Positions 18,019-27,662 of a stretch of 64,000 nt of DNA are shown piece after piece. The notes under the pieces are model-generated. The model ran no database searches. It had not been told where the DNA came from and saw only the letters and a list, made by a program, of their open reading frames with translations. Position 1 is the stretch's first letter, and each line of letters starts with the position of its first letter. Position numbers and translations under genes: made by a program. Source of the DNA: Biformimicrobium ophioploci. GTDB taxonomy: Bacteria > Pseudomonadota > Gammaproteobacteria > Pseudomonadales > Cellvibrionaceae. The stretch covers positions 558,001-622,000 of the forward strand of contig NZ_BSYJ01000001.1 of the NCBI RefSeq assembly GCF_030270605.1. Direction: 5' to 3'.

Positions 18019-19758
18019 TTACTTTCCGCCGGGCACGCCCTCGCGGCGGGTGTCGGCACCGCCAACAAGCATGCCATCCTGCAGTGCAATGCCGTGCAGG
18101 CCACTGTTGAGATTGCGCAGGGCAACCTTGTGTCCTTTCTTTTCCAGTGCGGTAACGGTCTCGCCATCGAAATGGCCCTGCTCCAGTGTCACGCCGCGAC
18201 CTTTTGCAATGATGTTGCCGGCTGCGATGGCTTCAGCCAGCGGCATGCCGTGCACCAGGTGATAGAGAATGGTACGCGAGGTGTAGCCAATGATGGCGGA
18301 ACCACCGGGTGAACCGATCAGCAGGCGCGGGCTGCCGTCCTTGTTAAACACGATGCTCGGCGACATGGAAGAGCGTGGCCGCTTGCCGCCCTCAATGCGG
18401 TTGGCAATGCGTTGGCCGTCTTCCGTGCGCGGCACAAAGGAAAAGTCGGTGAGCTGGTTGTTGAGCAGGAAGCCGCCGACCATCAAGCGGGAGCCGAAGC
18501 CGCTCTCGATGGTGGAGGTCATGCTGACGGCATTGCCGTTGTTGTCCACCACTACCAGGTGTGTGGTGGAGGGCAGTTCCGGTGAAGTGGACTGCAGTTT
18601 GCTAGTGTCAATTTTTCCGGGTGGCGATGGCTGTGCTTTCTCCGGCGAAATAAGTCGCGCGCGCTTGCGCAGGTATTCTGGGTCCAGCAGCTGCTCGGTC
18701 GGTACGGAAACAAAATCCGGATCGCCTACATAGGTGTTGCGGTCGGCGAAGGCCAGCTCGGAGGCCTCGATAAACAGGTGCGTCAGCTCGACGGAACCGG
18801 GCTGCATTTTCTCCAGCGGGAAGTCCTGCAGCATACCGAGGATGGCGCCGACAGTCGTCGCGCCGGAAGACGGTGCCGGCGCGCCGCACACGCGATATTC
18901 CCGGAATGCGGAACAGGCCGGCTTGCGCATCTTCGGCTCGTAGCCGCGTATGTCGTCCATGGTCATCTTGCCGGGGTTGTGCGGGTCATTGCGCACTGCT
19001 TCGACGATCTGCTGCGCCAGCTTGCCGGTATAGAAATCCTCGGGGTCTTTGATCAGGGTGCGCAGTGTCTGTGCATAGGCCGGGTTCTTCAGCAGGTGGC
19101 CAATGGGGTGCGGCTTGCCATCGGCATCGAAGAAAAATGCCTTGATCGGCTCGCGCACGGCAACCTTAGGCATCTTCACCAGCAGCTGGTGCAGGCGCGG
19201 GGATACGGCAAAACCGTCGTCCGCCAGTTTGAGCGCGGGTTCGAACAGTTTTTCCCAGGGCAGCTTGCCCTGTTCACGGTGCGCCAGCGCCAGTGTGCGG
19301 ACGAGGCCCGGTACACCAACCGAGTAGCCGCCGATCAGCGCATCAAAAAAGCGTCGCGGCTGGCCGGCTTCGAGGAAGTAATCCTCGTCCACACTGGCCG
19401 GCGCGGTCTCGCGGCCGTCGTAGAAACGCAGCGCTTTTTTCTCGCTGGTATCTCCGTCACCGCCATAGGTCAGGATAAAGGCGCCGCCGCCAAGGCCGGA
19501 AGATTGCGGTTCCACCAGACCGAGCACCAGTTGTGCGGCGATAGCGGCATCCACTGCGGAGCCACCCTGCTCCAGTATGGCCAGCGCGGCGCTGGTTGCA
19601 TGCGGGTTGGCGGTGACCGCCATATATTCACTGGCAGTGGCCTGCTTGATCTCGCTGATGCCAGTTGCCGCTTCCGGGTGGACGCTGTCTGACTGCGCGA
19701 GCAGAAAAGAGGGCAGTATGGAGAGTGCGGCACCGAGGCCGAGGGAAACTAAACGCAC
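18019..19758 (-). CDS. ggt: Gamma-glutamyltransferase (periplasmic)
   Basis: 579 residues with a GTG start and a signal peptide (MRLVSLGLGAALSILPSFLLAQ). It is an N-terminal nucleophile hydrolase that cleaves gamma-glutamyl bonds such as those in glutathione. The precursor self-cleaves before the threonine in PSTTHLVVVDNNGNAVSMTSTIESGFGS. Other family blocks: ANPHATSAALAILEQGGSAVDAAIAAQLVLGLVEPQSSGLGGGAF, FYDGRETAP and SMSPSIVF..GSPGGSAII. gshA for glutathione synthesis is also in the window, though not linked to it. Confidence 0.95.
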   Translation of the reverse strand: MRLVSLGLGAALSILPSFLLAQSDSVHPEAATGISEIKQATASEYMAVTANPHATSAALAILEQGGSAVDAAIAAQLVLGLVEPQSSGLGGGAFILTYGGDGDTSEKKALRFYDGRETAPASVDEDYFLEAGQPRRFFDALIGGYSVGVPGLVRTLALAHREQGKLPWEKLFEPALKLADDGFAVSPRLHQLLVKMPKVAVREPIKAFFFDADGKPHPIGHLLKNPAYAQTLRTLIKDPEDFYTGKLAQQIVEAVRNDPHNPGKMTMDDIRGYEPKMRKPACSAFREYRVCGAPAPSSGATTVGAILGMLQDFPLEKMQPGSVELTHLFIEASELAFADRNTYVGDPDFVSVPTEQLLDPEYLRKRARLISPEKAQPSPPGKIDTSKLQSTSPELPSTTHLVVVDNNGNAVSMTSTIESGFGSRLMVGGFLLNNQLTDFSFVPRTEDGQRIANRIEGGKRPRSSMSPSIVFNKDGSPRLLIGSPGGSAIIGYTSRTILYHLVHGMPLAEAIAAGNIIAKGRGVTLEQGHFDGETVTALEKKGHKVALRNLNSGLHGIALQDGMLVGGADTRREGVPGGK

Positions 19759-19821
19759 GTTATTGATCCGGTAAACACTGTTTTCACGAGTGTACCGGAA
19801 TCCAACGTGCGTATCGGAGAC

Positions 19822-20367
<546 letters not shown>

Positions 20368-20378
20368 TTAGCGGAATT

Positions 20379-20981
20379 TTAGCCGTCAGGGGTGCGCAGC
20401 AGGCGCATGCAGACCTGGCCGCTGCGCTTTTCCCTGAGCAGCTCCCAGTCCGGCGGCAACGCCATGTCGGTGTGCTTTGGTGACTCGATATAGACCAGCG
20501 CATCCGGTGCCAGCCACCCCTGCTGCAGCGCCACCAATGCCTGCTGCCACAGGTCGCCGGCAAACGGCGGGTCCACGAAAACGATATCGAAGGGCTCGGG
20601 CGGCTGCTGCAGGAAGGCGCCGGCACTGCCGTTGAATACCTTGCCGTCCTTGCTGCCGAGCAGTTCAAGGTGGCCGTTGATGGCCCGCGCCGCTGCGCGG
20701 TCGAGTTCCACGAATTGCACCTGTGCGGCACCACGGGACAGCGCCTCGAGGCCCAGCGCACCGGATCCGGCAAACAGATCCAGGCAGCGCGCGCGTGGCA
20801 GCTGCCACTGCAGCCAGTTGAACAGGGTTTCACGCAGGCGATCGCCGGTGGGTCGCAATCCGTCGATGGCGGGGAAAGTCAGTTTGCGGCCGCGCCATTC
20901 CCCGCCAATGATACGCAGGACCTGGCTGCCGGCGGCTTTGCCGGGCGGCACTTTGGGGGACTGGCGGGTTTTACGCGGCAA
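20379..20981 (-). CDS. rsmD: 16S rRNA (guanine966-N2)-methyltransferase, TTG start
   Basis: 200 residues if started at TTG 20981, which has AGGA 9 nt upstream (LPRKTRQSPKVPPGKAAGSQVLRIIGGEWRGRKL). The longer open frame upstream runs into the divergent ftsY and is not used. Motifs: RPTGDRLRETLFNWL, SAM-binding CLDLFAGSGALGLEALSRGA and the catalytic FDIVFVDPPF. It methylates G966 in the 30S subunit. The divergent arrangement with ftsY is typical of the phylum. Confidence 0.93.
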   Translation of the reverse strand: MPRKTRQSPKVPPGKAAGSQVLRIIGGEWRGRKLTFPAIDGLRPTGDRLRETLFNWLQWQLPRARCLDLFAGSGALGLEALSRGAAQVQFVELDRAAARAINGHLELLGSKDGKVFNGSAGAFLQQPPEPFDIVFVDPPFAGDLWQQALVALQQGWLAPDALVYIESPKHTDMALPPDWELLREKRSGQVCMRLLRTPDG

Positions 20982-21086
20982 GGTACTCAATCCTGGTAGT
21001 GAATCGACCGGTCGCCCGGTGGTAAACTGGCGGCCTGATGACCGGCGCCCTGGCAGCCGGCCCCGCCCATTATCGTTGAACGCCGT

Positions 21087-22322
21087 ATGATTTTTAATTT
21101 CTTTCGCAAGAAAAGCGACGAGCCCAAGCCCGCCGACGCAACTGAAGACGAGCAGCAGGTCACGACGCCGGAACAGAAACCGGAACAGGAGCAGCATGCC
21201 GGGACGGCAGGTGCGCCCGGCAAGGCAAGTGACGAGCGCCCGGATGAGCCGCCAGCCGACACCCCGGAGCCCGAATCCGCCGAATCAGGGGCTGCTCCCC
21301 AGCCAGCAGAGCCAGCACCCCAGCCAGAAGCGGCCGCTGCGTCTGCCGGGGGGCCGGAACAAGAACCGGAGCAAGCTGCCGGCAAGGCCCCGGAACAGGG
21401 GGGTGGCTTCTTTGCGCGTATCAAGCGTGGCCTGGCACGCTCGAGCAACCAGTTTGCCGAGGGTCTCGGCAACCTCTTCCTTGGTGCCAAGGAGATCGAT
21501 GAGGACCTGCTGGAAGAGCTTGAAACCCAGCTGATCCTCGCCGACGTGGGTATCGAGGCAACCTCCGAGATCATCGACAACCTCACCGACCGGGTTTCCC
21601 GCCGCGAGCTGGCCGACAGCGATGCGCTCTACGCCGCGCTGCAACAGGAGCTGCGTGACCTGCTGGTGGATGTGGAAGCGCCGCTTGAGATCGACCGCAG
21701 CAGGCAGCCGTTCGTGATCCTGGTGGTGGGCGTCAACGGTGTGGGCAAGACCACCACCATCGGCAAGCTGGCCCGCCGCCTGATGGGCGAAGGCAAGTCC
21801 GTGATGCTGGCGGCGGGGGATACCTTCCGTGCGGCGGCGGTCGAGCAGCTGCAGGTGTGGGGTGAGCGCAACCAGGTACCGGTGGTGGCGCAGCACACCG
21901 GTGCAGACAGCGCTTCCGTGATCTACGACGCGGTGCAATCTGCACAGGCTCGTAATATCGATGTGGTGATTGCGGACACCGCGGGGCGCCTGCACAACAA
22001 GGCGCACCTGATGGAGGAGCTGGCCAAGGTTCGCCGGGTGATGGGCAAGCTCGACAATACCGCGCCGCACGAAGTGCTGCTGGTGCTGGATGCCGGCACC
22101 GGCCAGAATGCTCTGAGCCAGGCCAGCCAGTTCCGTGATTCCGCCGGCGTGACCGGCATTGCGCTGACCAAGCTGGACGGCACCGCCAAGGGCGGGGTGG
22201 TCTTTGCACTGGCACAGAAATTCGGCATACCGGTGCGCTTTATCGGTGTGGGCGAGCAGGCGGAAGACCTGCAGCCGTTCGAGGCCGATGCTTTCGTCAA
22301 GGCACTGTTTCAGCGGAACTAA
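21087..22322 (+). CDS. ftsY: Signal recognition particle receptor FtsY
   Basis: 411 residues. An acidic, proline- and glutamate-rich N-terminal A domain (about 1-115) mediates membrane contact. The NG GTPase follows: FFARIKRGLARSSNQFAEGL, VVGVNGVGKTTTIGKLARRL (P-loop), DTFRAAAVEQLQVWG, DVVIADTAGRLHNKAHLM, TKLDGTAKGGV and IRFIGVGEQAEDLQPF-like RFIGVGEQAEDL. It docks SRP-bound ribosomes at the membrane. Normally the first gene of ftsYEX; here a 298-bp gap full of hairpins separates it from ftsE. Confidence 0.97.
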   Translation: MIFNFFRKKSDEPKPADATEDEQQVTTPEQKPEQEQHAGTAGAPGKASDERPDEPPADTPEPESAESGAAPQPAEPAPQPEAAAASAGGPEQEPEQAAGKAPEQGGGFFARIKRGLARSSNQFAEGLGNLFLGAKEIDEDLLEELETQLILADVGIEATSEIIDNLTDRVSRRELADSDALYAALQQELRDLLVDVEAPLEIDRSRQPFVILVVGVNGVGKTTTIGKLARRLMGEGKSVMLAAGDTFRAAAVEQLQVWGERNQVPVVAQHTGADSASVIYDAVQSAQARNIDVVIADTAGRLHNKAHLMEELAKVRRVMGKLDNTAPHEVLLVLDAGTGQNALSQASQFRDSAGVTGIALTKLDGTAKGGVVFALAQKFGIPVRFIGVGEQAEDLQPFEADAFVKALFQRN

Positions 22323-22344
22323 GTGCAGGCCCGCGCCGCCCGAT

Positions 22345-22423
22345 GATAATTTTCAAAACTGCCTGACGGCTTCCTTCTAGGCCCGGCATATGAAGCCTTT
22401 CGGCAAATGTTTTGAAAATTATC
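22345..22423 (+). repeat. 79-bp hairpin element, copy L
   Basis: Perfect 15-bp ends GATAATTTTCAAAAC (22345-22359) and GTTTTGAAAATTATC (22409-22423). Inside, GCCTGACGGCTTC and GAAGCCTTTCGGC nearly pair around an 18-nt centre. The inverted copy lies at 22498-22576. Between the copies, CCAGTC (22456-22461) pairs with GACTGG (22489-22494) around a small TCGC/GCGA stem. The 22323-22620 gap holds no recognisable gene. Confidence 0.9.
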
Positions 22424-22497
22424 CTCGCTCGCCGCTTGGCAATTGTGCGTGGCAGCCAGTCGAATTAGCTTCGCGTAGCGATCAAGGGGACTGGGGG

Positions 22498-22576
22498 AAA
22501 TAGTTTCAAAACATTTGCCGAAAGGCTTCTTTTGTTTGACATGGAGAGAAGCCGTCAGGCAGTTTTGAAACTATTT
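22498..22576 (-). repeat. 79-bp hairpin element, copy R (inverted copy of L)
   Basis: Ends AAATAGTTTCAAAAC (22498-22512) and GTTTTGAAACTATTT (22562-22576), a perfect 15-bp inverted repeat. On the other strand its interior reads TGCCTGACGGCTTC, an 18-nt different centre, then GAAGCCTTTCGGCAAAT, matching copy L outside the centre. Four of the 15 arm positions differ from copy L, yet both arms still pair inside each copy, which points to selection on the hairpin. Confidence 0.9.
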
Positions 22577-22620
22577 ACCGCAGGCGCCGAAAGGGGTCTC
22601 GGGGGAACATAAAAAGAACA

Positions 22621-23307
22621 ATGATCAAATTCGACAACGTCACCAAACGCTATGAGACCGGCCAGGACGCCCTTGCGCGCGTCAGCCTGGAGATCGGCCG
22701 CGGCGAGCTGGTATTCCTGACCGGCCACTCCGGCGCCGGCAAGAGCACCCTGCTCAAGCTGCTGACCGCCATAGAAAAGCCCACCCGCGGCCAGATCATC
22801 GTCGGCGGCCAGAACCTGGGTCGCCTGTCACGGGGCCAGGTGCCCTACTTCCGCCGCAATATCGGCATTGTGTTCCAGAACCACCAGTTACTGTTCGATC
22901 GCAGCGTATTCGACAATGTCGCCCTGCCCCTGCAGGTTGCCGGCTATGCCCCGCGCGATGTGGCGCGCCGCGTACGCGCAGCGCTGGACAAGGTGGGCCT
23001 GCTCAGCAAAGAGCGCCAGAACCCGATTGCGCTGTCCGGTGGTGAGCAACAGCGTGTCGGTATCGCGCGTGCCGTGGTGAACAAGCCCAGCCTGCTGGTG
23101 GCCGACGAGCCAACCGGTAACCTGGATCCGGAACTCTCCGCCGAGGTGATGGGCCTGTTCCGCCAGTTCAATGCCGTGGGCGTGACGGTGCTGGTGGCGA
23201 GCCACGACCTGGAATTGATCCGGCGCATGCAGCAGCGCGTACTGGCGCTGCAGGCCGGCCAGCTGATTTACGACGGGGTGCCAGCGCATGAACCACAACC
23301 GGCCTGA
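22621..23307 (+). CDS. ftsE: Cell division ATP-binding protein FtsE
   Basis: 228 residues. ABC ATPase with Walker A GHSGAGKSTLLKLL, Q-loop NIGIVFQNHQLL, signature ALSGGEQQRVGIARA, Walker B LLVADEPTGNLDPE and switch ASHDLELI. With FtsX it controls periplasmic murein hydrolases at the division site. Its last 20 nt overlap ftsX. The start codon is preceded by AAAAAGAACA and no clear Shine-Dalgarno sequence; GGGGG lies 14-18 nt upstream. Confidence 0.97.
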   Translation: MIKFDNVTKRYETGQDALARVSLEIGRGELVFLTGHSGAGKSTLLKLLTAIEKPTRGQIIVGGQNLGRLSRGQVPYFRRNIGIVFQNHQLLFDRSVFDNVALPLQVAGYAPRDVARRVRAALDKVGLLSKERQNPIALSGGEQQRVGIARAVVNKPSLLVADEPTGNLDPELSAEVMGLFRQFNAVGVTVLVASHDLELIRRMQQRVLALQAGQLIYDGVPAHEPQPA

Positions 23308-24292
23308 AACCAGCCGCCGCGAGACGGCGGAGCCAAAGCTGCGCAGCGGCGCTTCTACCGCCGGGATCACGGCGAATGACCGTCTGCGTGGCTGGTTGCT
23401 GCATCACCGTGAGATGGCAGCGGAAGCCTGGCGCCGGTTTATGGCCGCGCCGCTGTCCAGTGCCATGACCTCACTCGTGATTGCCATTGCACTTGCACTG
23501 CCCGCCGCGCTCTACGTGGGCCTTGCCAACTTCCAGCAGGCGGTGGCCGGTTGGGACGGCCAGCCGCAAATCTCCGTTTTTATGGACAAGCGCGCACGGC
23601 CGCAGGCCTTGCAGCAGTTTGCCGGGAAACTGGAGGCAGACCCTCTGGTAGCAGAAGTGCAGGAAGTTACCCCGGAGCAGGCGCTGGCCGAGTTTGAGGC
23701 CCAGTCCGGCTTCGGCGACGTACTCGACGGCCTGCAGGAAAACCCGCTTCCCACTGTGTTCCTGTTGCGCCCGGCCAGCGCCAACCAGGCAGAGCTGGAA
23801 ACGCTGGCCCAACGCCTGCGCGACAGCGCGTTGACTGACTCAGTGGTTCTGGACGTGGCCTGGGTTCAGCGCCTCGCGCAGCTGACAGCCCTGGCGCAGC
23901 GGTTACTGCTGGGGTTTGCCGCCCTGCTGGCCGTGGGTGTGGTGCTGGTGGTGGTCAACACCATTCGCCTGCACATCGAGAGCCGGCGCGACGAGATACT
24001 GGTGGTCAAGCTGGTCGGCGCCACCAATGCGTTCGTACGCCGGCCGTTCCTTTATTCCGGTTTCTGGTACGGCCTGACTGGCGGCCTGGTGGCCTGGGGT
24101 CTGGTGATGCTGGGGCTGGCGCTGCTGTCCGGCCCCGCGCAGGACCTGGCACAGAGCTACCAGAGCAGCTTCGAATTGCGCGGTATGGGAGTCACCACCA
24201 TGTTGCTGCTGGTGGGCGGCGCCGCCATCCTCGGCCTGCTCGGGGCCTGGGTTGCGGTCATGCGGCATATTTCCGGCATAGAGCCGCGCTAA
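23288..24292 (+). CDS. ftsX: Cell division protein FtsX
   Basis: 334 residues. The cytoplasmic N-terminal extension of about 55 residues is followed by TM1 ([23 protein letters not shown]), a periplasmic domain ([57 protein letters not shown]) and three C-terminal membrane segments ([66 protein letters not shown]). It is the membrane partner of FtsE, translated from an ATG inside ftsE. Confidence 0.96.
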   Translation: MNHNRPETSRRETAEPKLRSGASTAGITANDRLRGWLLHHREMAAEAWRRFMAAPLSSAMTSLVIAIALALPAALYVGLANFQQAVAGWDGQPQISVFMDKRARPQALQQFAGKLEADPLVAEVQEVTPEQALAEFEAQSGFGDVLDGLQENPLPTVFLLRPASANQAELETLAQRLRDSALTDSVVLDVAWVQRLAQLTALAQRLLLGFAALLAVGVVLVVVNTIRLHIESRRDEILVVKLVGATNAFVRRPFLYSGFWYGLTGGLVAWGLVMLGLALLSGPAQDLAQSYQSSFELRGMGVTTMLLLVGGAAILGLLGAWVAVMRHISGIEPR

Positions 24293-24315
24293 ATGCGCAT
24301 GAACAGGCGGTCAAT

Positions 24316-24365
24316 CCCGCAGGGAACCCTTCCTGCGCCACAGGGTCAAACCCTGTGATGGCGGG
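24316..24365 (+). other. Multi-stem inverted repeats between ftsX and rpoH
   Basis: CACAGGGT (24339-24346) pairs perfectly with ACCCTGTG (24350-24357). GCAGG/CCTGC (24319-24335) gives a second stem, and CCCGC/GCGGG (24316-24320, 24361-24365) could close both, sharing two bases with the inner stem. There is no U-tract. Could be a weak ftsX terminator or attenuator. Confidence 0.5.
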
Positions 24366-24387
24366 ACTTGTGCGCCAGAATCGGGTC

Positions 24388-24416
24388 TTGGCCGCGCCGG
24401 GTGGCACTGCTAGACT
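24388..24416 (+). promoter_or_regulatory. Candidate sigma-70 promoter of rpoH
   Basis: TTGGCC, a 17-nt spacer and TAGACT, about 30 nt before the rpoH start. rpoH is usually transcribed apart from ftsYEX from several promoters; others may be hidden in the same gap. Confidence 0.5.
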
Positions 24417-24447
24417 AGAGCCCAGTTTGAATAGGAGTAATGCCTTT

Positions 24448-25302
<855 letters not shown>

Positions 25303-25322
25303 TAGCCGCCCCGCCCGTTCTG

Positions 25323-25351
25323 AAAAGCCGTGTTTCGACACGGCTTTTTTG
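25323..25351 (+). terminator. Rho-independent terminator of rpoH
   Basis: AGCCGTGT (25326-25333), tetraloop TTCG, ACACGGCT (25338-25345), then TTTTTT. The preceding AAA can pair with the T-run. Confidence 0.93.
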
Positions 25352-25383
25352 TTTTTGTGAAATGGACAGCGTACGAGCCGGGG

Positions 25384-25474
25384 GCAGGCTTTCGTTTTCA
25401 AAACCGTCGCGACAGGGATGTCGCGATCGGAGCTACACGGACGTATTCATGCGTTTTTGAAAACGGAAACCTGC
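25384..25474. repeat. 91-bp hairpin repeat with TGAATACGTCC core
   Basis: Arms GCAGGCTTTCGTTTTCAAAA (25384-25403) and the matching GTTTTTGAAAAC..CCTGC (25453-25474) form a long stem. The 48-nt centre has GTCGCGACAGGGATGTCGCGA (inner hairpin TGTCGC/GCGACA) and, on the minus strand, TGAATACGTCCGTGTAG. The arm core TTTTCAAAAC also occurs in the two 79-bp ftsY-ftsE elements, whose centres are 49 nt. It lies between the rpoH terminator and the DUF423 start. Confidence 0.85.
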
Positions 25475-25506
25475 GCGCGGTGCTGATGGACCAGATGGAG
25501 CCTCCA

Positions 25507-25881
25507 GTGGCAAAACTCACCCTTTTACTCGCAGCACTGTTCGGCGCCACCGGCGTCGCACTCGGCGCCTTAGCCGCCCATGGCCTCAAGGCAAAGCTGG
25601 CGCAAAACCTGCTGGAGGCGTTCAAGACCGGCGTACACTACCAACAGGTGCACGCGCTGGCGCTGCTGGGCATAGGCCTGCTGGCGCTCCATGTCGGCCA
25701 GAGCCGTGCATTGTCGGTATCAGCCAGCATGATGGTGGTTGGCATTGTCTTTTTCAGCGGCAGCCTTTATTGGCTGGCGCTGGGCGGGCCGCGGTGGCTG
25801 GGGCCGGTAACGCCACTGGGCGGCACCCTGCTGATCGGTGCATGGATTGCGCTGGCGGTTGCCGTGCTGAAAATTCCCTAA
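25507..25881 (+). CDS. DUF423 family small membrane protein
   Basis: 124 residues from a GTG at 25507 chosen for GGAG 6 nt upstream; an ATG at 25486 is an alternative, and the open frame before that is hairpin repeat. Four hydrophobic segments: LTLLLAALFGATGVALGALAAHGL, VHALALLGIGLLALHV, VSASMMVVGIVFFSGSLYWLAL and TPLGGTLLIGAWIALAVAVL. The AAHGLK and FxSGSLYxLAL..P.GG motifs mark DUF423 (YgdD). Function is unknown; inner membrane. It is flanked on both sides by related hairpin repeats. Confidence 0.88.
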   Translation: MAKLTLLLAALFGATGVALGALAAHGLKAKLAQNLLEAFKTGVHYQQVHALALLGIGLLALHVGQSRALSVSASMMVVGIVFFSGSLYWLALGGPRWLGPVTPLGGTLLIGAWIALAVAVLKIP

Positions 25882-25897
25882 ACTACGAGGCGGCGCC

Positions 25898-26007
25898 GGC
25901 GGTATTCCCTTGCGAGACACGCCGTGAATACATCCCTGTAGGCTCTTCGTCAGTCGGGGTGCCGCATCAGTCCATGCGGCCGAAGGTCTCGCAAGTGAGC
26001 TTCCGCC
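25898..26007. repeat. Hairpin repeat with TGAATACATCC core, second copy
   Basis: Arms CTTGCGAGAC (25909-25918) and GTCTCGCAAG (25986-25995) pair perfectly, extended by GGCGG/CCGCC at 25898 and 26003. The centre has TGAATACATCCCTGTAGG (25925-25942), then an inner hairpin GCCGCAT/ATGCGGC (25961-25980). Core order and inner hairpin match the repeat at 25384 read from the other strand, although arms differ. GCCGCATCAG occurs again at 26010. It lies in the DUF423-trmB gap. Confidence 0.82.
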
Positions 26008-26044
26008 ACGCCGCATCAGCTCTTAAGAAAAATTCTGAAGTACC

Positions 26045-26800
26045 ATGAACGAAAATCCGAAACAGCCCCAAACAGACGACCAGGACGAGAGTCCCTATAA
26101 AATCGAATACAAGCGCAAGGATATCCGCAGTTTTGTGATCCGCGGCGGTCGCATCACTGGCGCGCAGCGAAATGCGTTCGATCGTTACTGGGCCGAATAC
26201 GGTCTGTCCCTGTTTGACGGCCCGCTCGACATTGAGGCCACATTCGGGCGCAAGGCGCCGCTGGTGCTGGAGATCGGTTTTGGCATGGGCGACTCGCTGC
26301 TGCAGATGGCGCAGAATGAGCCGGACAAGGATTTTATCGGTATCGAGGTGCACCCACCGGGTGTCGGCCGGCTGCTCAACAGTGCCGGCAAGGAAGGCAT
26401 CAAAAACCTGCGCATCTATATGGCGGACGCCACCGATGTGCTGGAGGACTGCATTGCCGATGCGTCTCTCGATCGCTTCCAGCTGTACTTCCCGGATCCG
26501 TGGCACAAGAAAAAGCACCACAAGCGCCGCATTGTGCAGCCGCCGTTTATGCAGCGCATCATCGCCAAGCTCAAGCCGGGCGGCATGGTGCATATGGCCA
26601 CAGACTGGGAAAATTACGCCGAGCATATGCAGGAAGTACTGGAGCCCATAGCGGAACTGGAAAACACGCAGGGTACAGGCAATTTTGCCGAGCGCCCTGA
26701 CTTCCGGCCGGAAACCAAGTTCGAGCGCCGCGGTGCGCGCCTCGGCCATGGTGTCTGGGACCTGCTGTATAAAAAAAATCTAGCGTCACATCCAGGGTAA
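26045..26800 (+). CDS. trmB: tRNA (guanine46-N7)-methyltransferase
   Basis: 251 residues. SAM-binding [36 protein letters not shown], then [23 protein letters not shown], the substrate-binding family signature, and [29 protein letters not shown]. The first 35 residues are hydrophilic and variable. It makes m7G46 in tRNA variable loops. The gene stands alone after the hairpin repeat. Confidence 0.97.
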   Translation: MNENPKQPQTDDQDESPYKIEYKRKDIRSFVIRGGRITGAQRNAFDRYWAEYGLSLFDGPLDIEATFGRKAPLVLEIGFGMGDSLLQMAQNEPDKDFIGIEVHPPGVGRLLNSAGKEGIKNLRIYMADATDVLEDCIADASLDRFQLYFPDPWHKKKHHKRRIVQPPFMQRIIAKLKPGGMVHMATDWENYAEHMQEVLEPIAELENTQGTGNFAERPDFRPETKFERRGARLGHGVWDLLYKKNLASHPG

Positions 26801-26891
26801 CCATGGATGCCGGACCCCGGTGCCAAACACAGCTGCTAGACTTAAATGCCCCAGAAAATAACCGGATGCATAACGCAGGGAGCCGGGCAGT

Positions 26892-27458
26892 ATGAAACGC
26901 ATGGTTGCCGCGCTGGCGCTGTATTTACTCGCCACGCCGGCATTGTCGGAAGACAAGGATACCGTCAGCCTCTATTTGAACACCGGCACTTATTTCTTTG
27001 ACTCTTCACGCCCCGAAGAATTTGTCGGCGATGACTTCCCCAACGACAGCTACGCAGACTCGACCGGGATCGGCATCGGTATCGGTTACAACATCACGGA
27101 GCACTGGAGCTTCGAGGGATATTACAGCCGCTTCGATACCGACCTGAAGGATTCCGGTATCGATGTGCGTGTCGATGTCTACCACCTGGATTTCATGTAC
27201 AACTTCCATCGATGGCTCGATTGCTGGACACCCTATGTGGCATTCGGCCTCGGTGAAACCTGGCTCGATGGCGAGTTGAATGAAGAGGATCGCTCGCTGC
27301 AGGGCAATCTGGGTATGGGGCTCAAATTCCACAGCGGCAACCGGATCCAGTATCGTTTCGAAGTGCGCGGTTATCGCGATGACGATTTTACCGATGCCAG
27401 GGTCACGTTTGGCATCGGCTACCTGTTTGGCGGCGACGACTGGCGTTACCACAACTAG
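26892..27458 (+). CDS. Outer-membrane beta-barrel protein (OmpA/OprF barrel type)
   Basis: 188 residues with signal peptide MKRMVAALALYLLATPALS; AGGGAG lies 9 nt before ATG. The mature part has alternating strands with acidic loops (TGIGIGIGYNITEHWSFEGYYSRFDTD, YHLDFMYNFHRWLDCWTPYVAFGLGETWL, LQGNLGMGLKFHSGNRIQYRFEVRGYRDD) and ends in an aromatic-rich strand (VTFGIGYLFGGDDWRYHN), consistent with an eight-stranded barrel. It resembles the barrel half of the OmpA-family gene at 29010 but lacks the peptidoglycan-binding domain. Exact role unknown. Confidence 0.8.
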   Translation: MKRMVAALALYLLATPALSEDKDTVSLYLNTGTYFFDSSRPEEFVGDDFPNDSYADSTGIGIGIGYNITEHWSFEGYYSRFDTDLKDSGIDVRVDVYHLDFMYNFHRWLDCWTPYVAFGLGETWLDGELNEEDRSLQGNLGMGLKFHSGNRIQYRFEVRGYRDDDFTDARVTFGIGYLFGGDDWRYHN

Positions 27459-27662
27459 GGCATGGCTTCATTGGTGCGCACCATCTGGTGCGCAAGTGCC
27501 AGTTGCGGGCAGTTTCTTCGCCGGATCGCCTCCTCCTGTCTCATCTGCTTGCCAGCGGCTGAACTAATTCAATACCCTCTACTCAAAGCATCAGTTTCAT
27601 AACGACAGTCTTAAAACAATAGTCTTACAAAAACAATCTGAACTGAATCTCGAGGGTGCTCT

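Noticed and set aside
22323-22620. Insertion sequence or MITE with a transposase
   Set aside because: No coding capacity in the gap and no clear target-site duplication; only hairpin repeats are supported.
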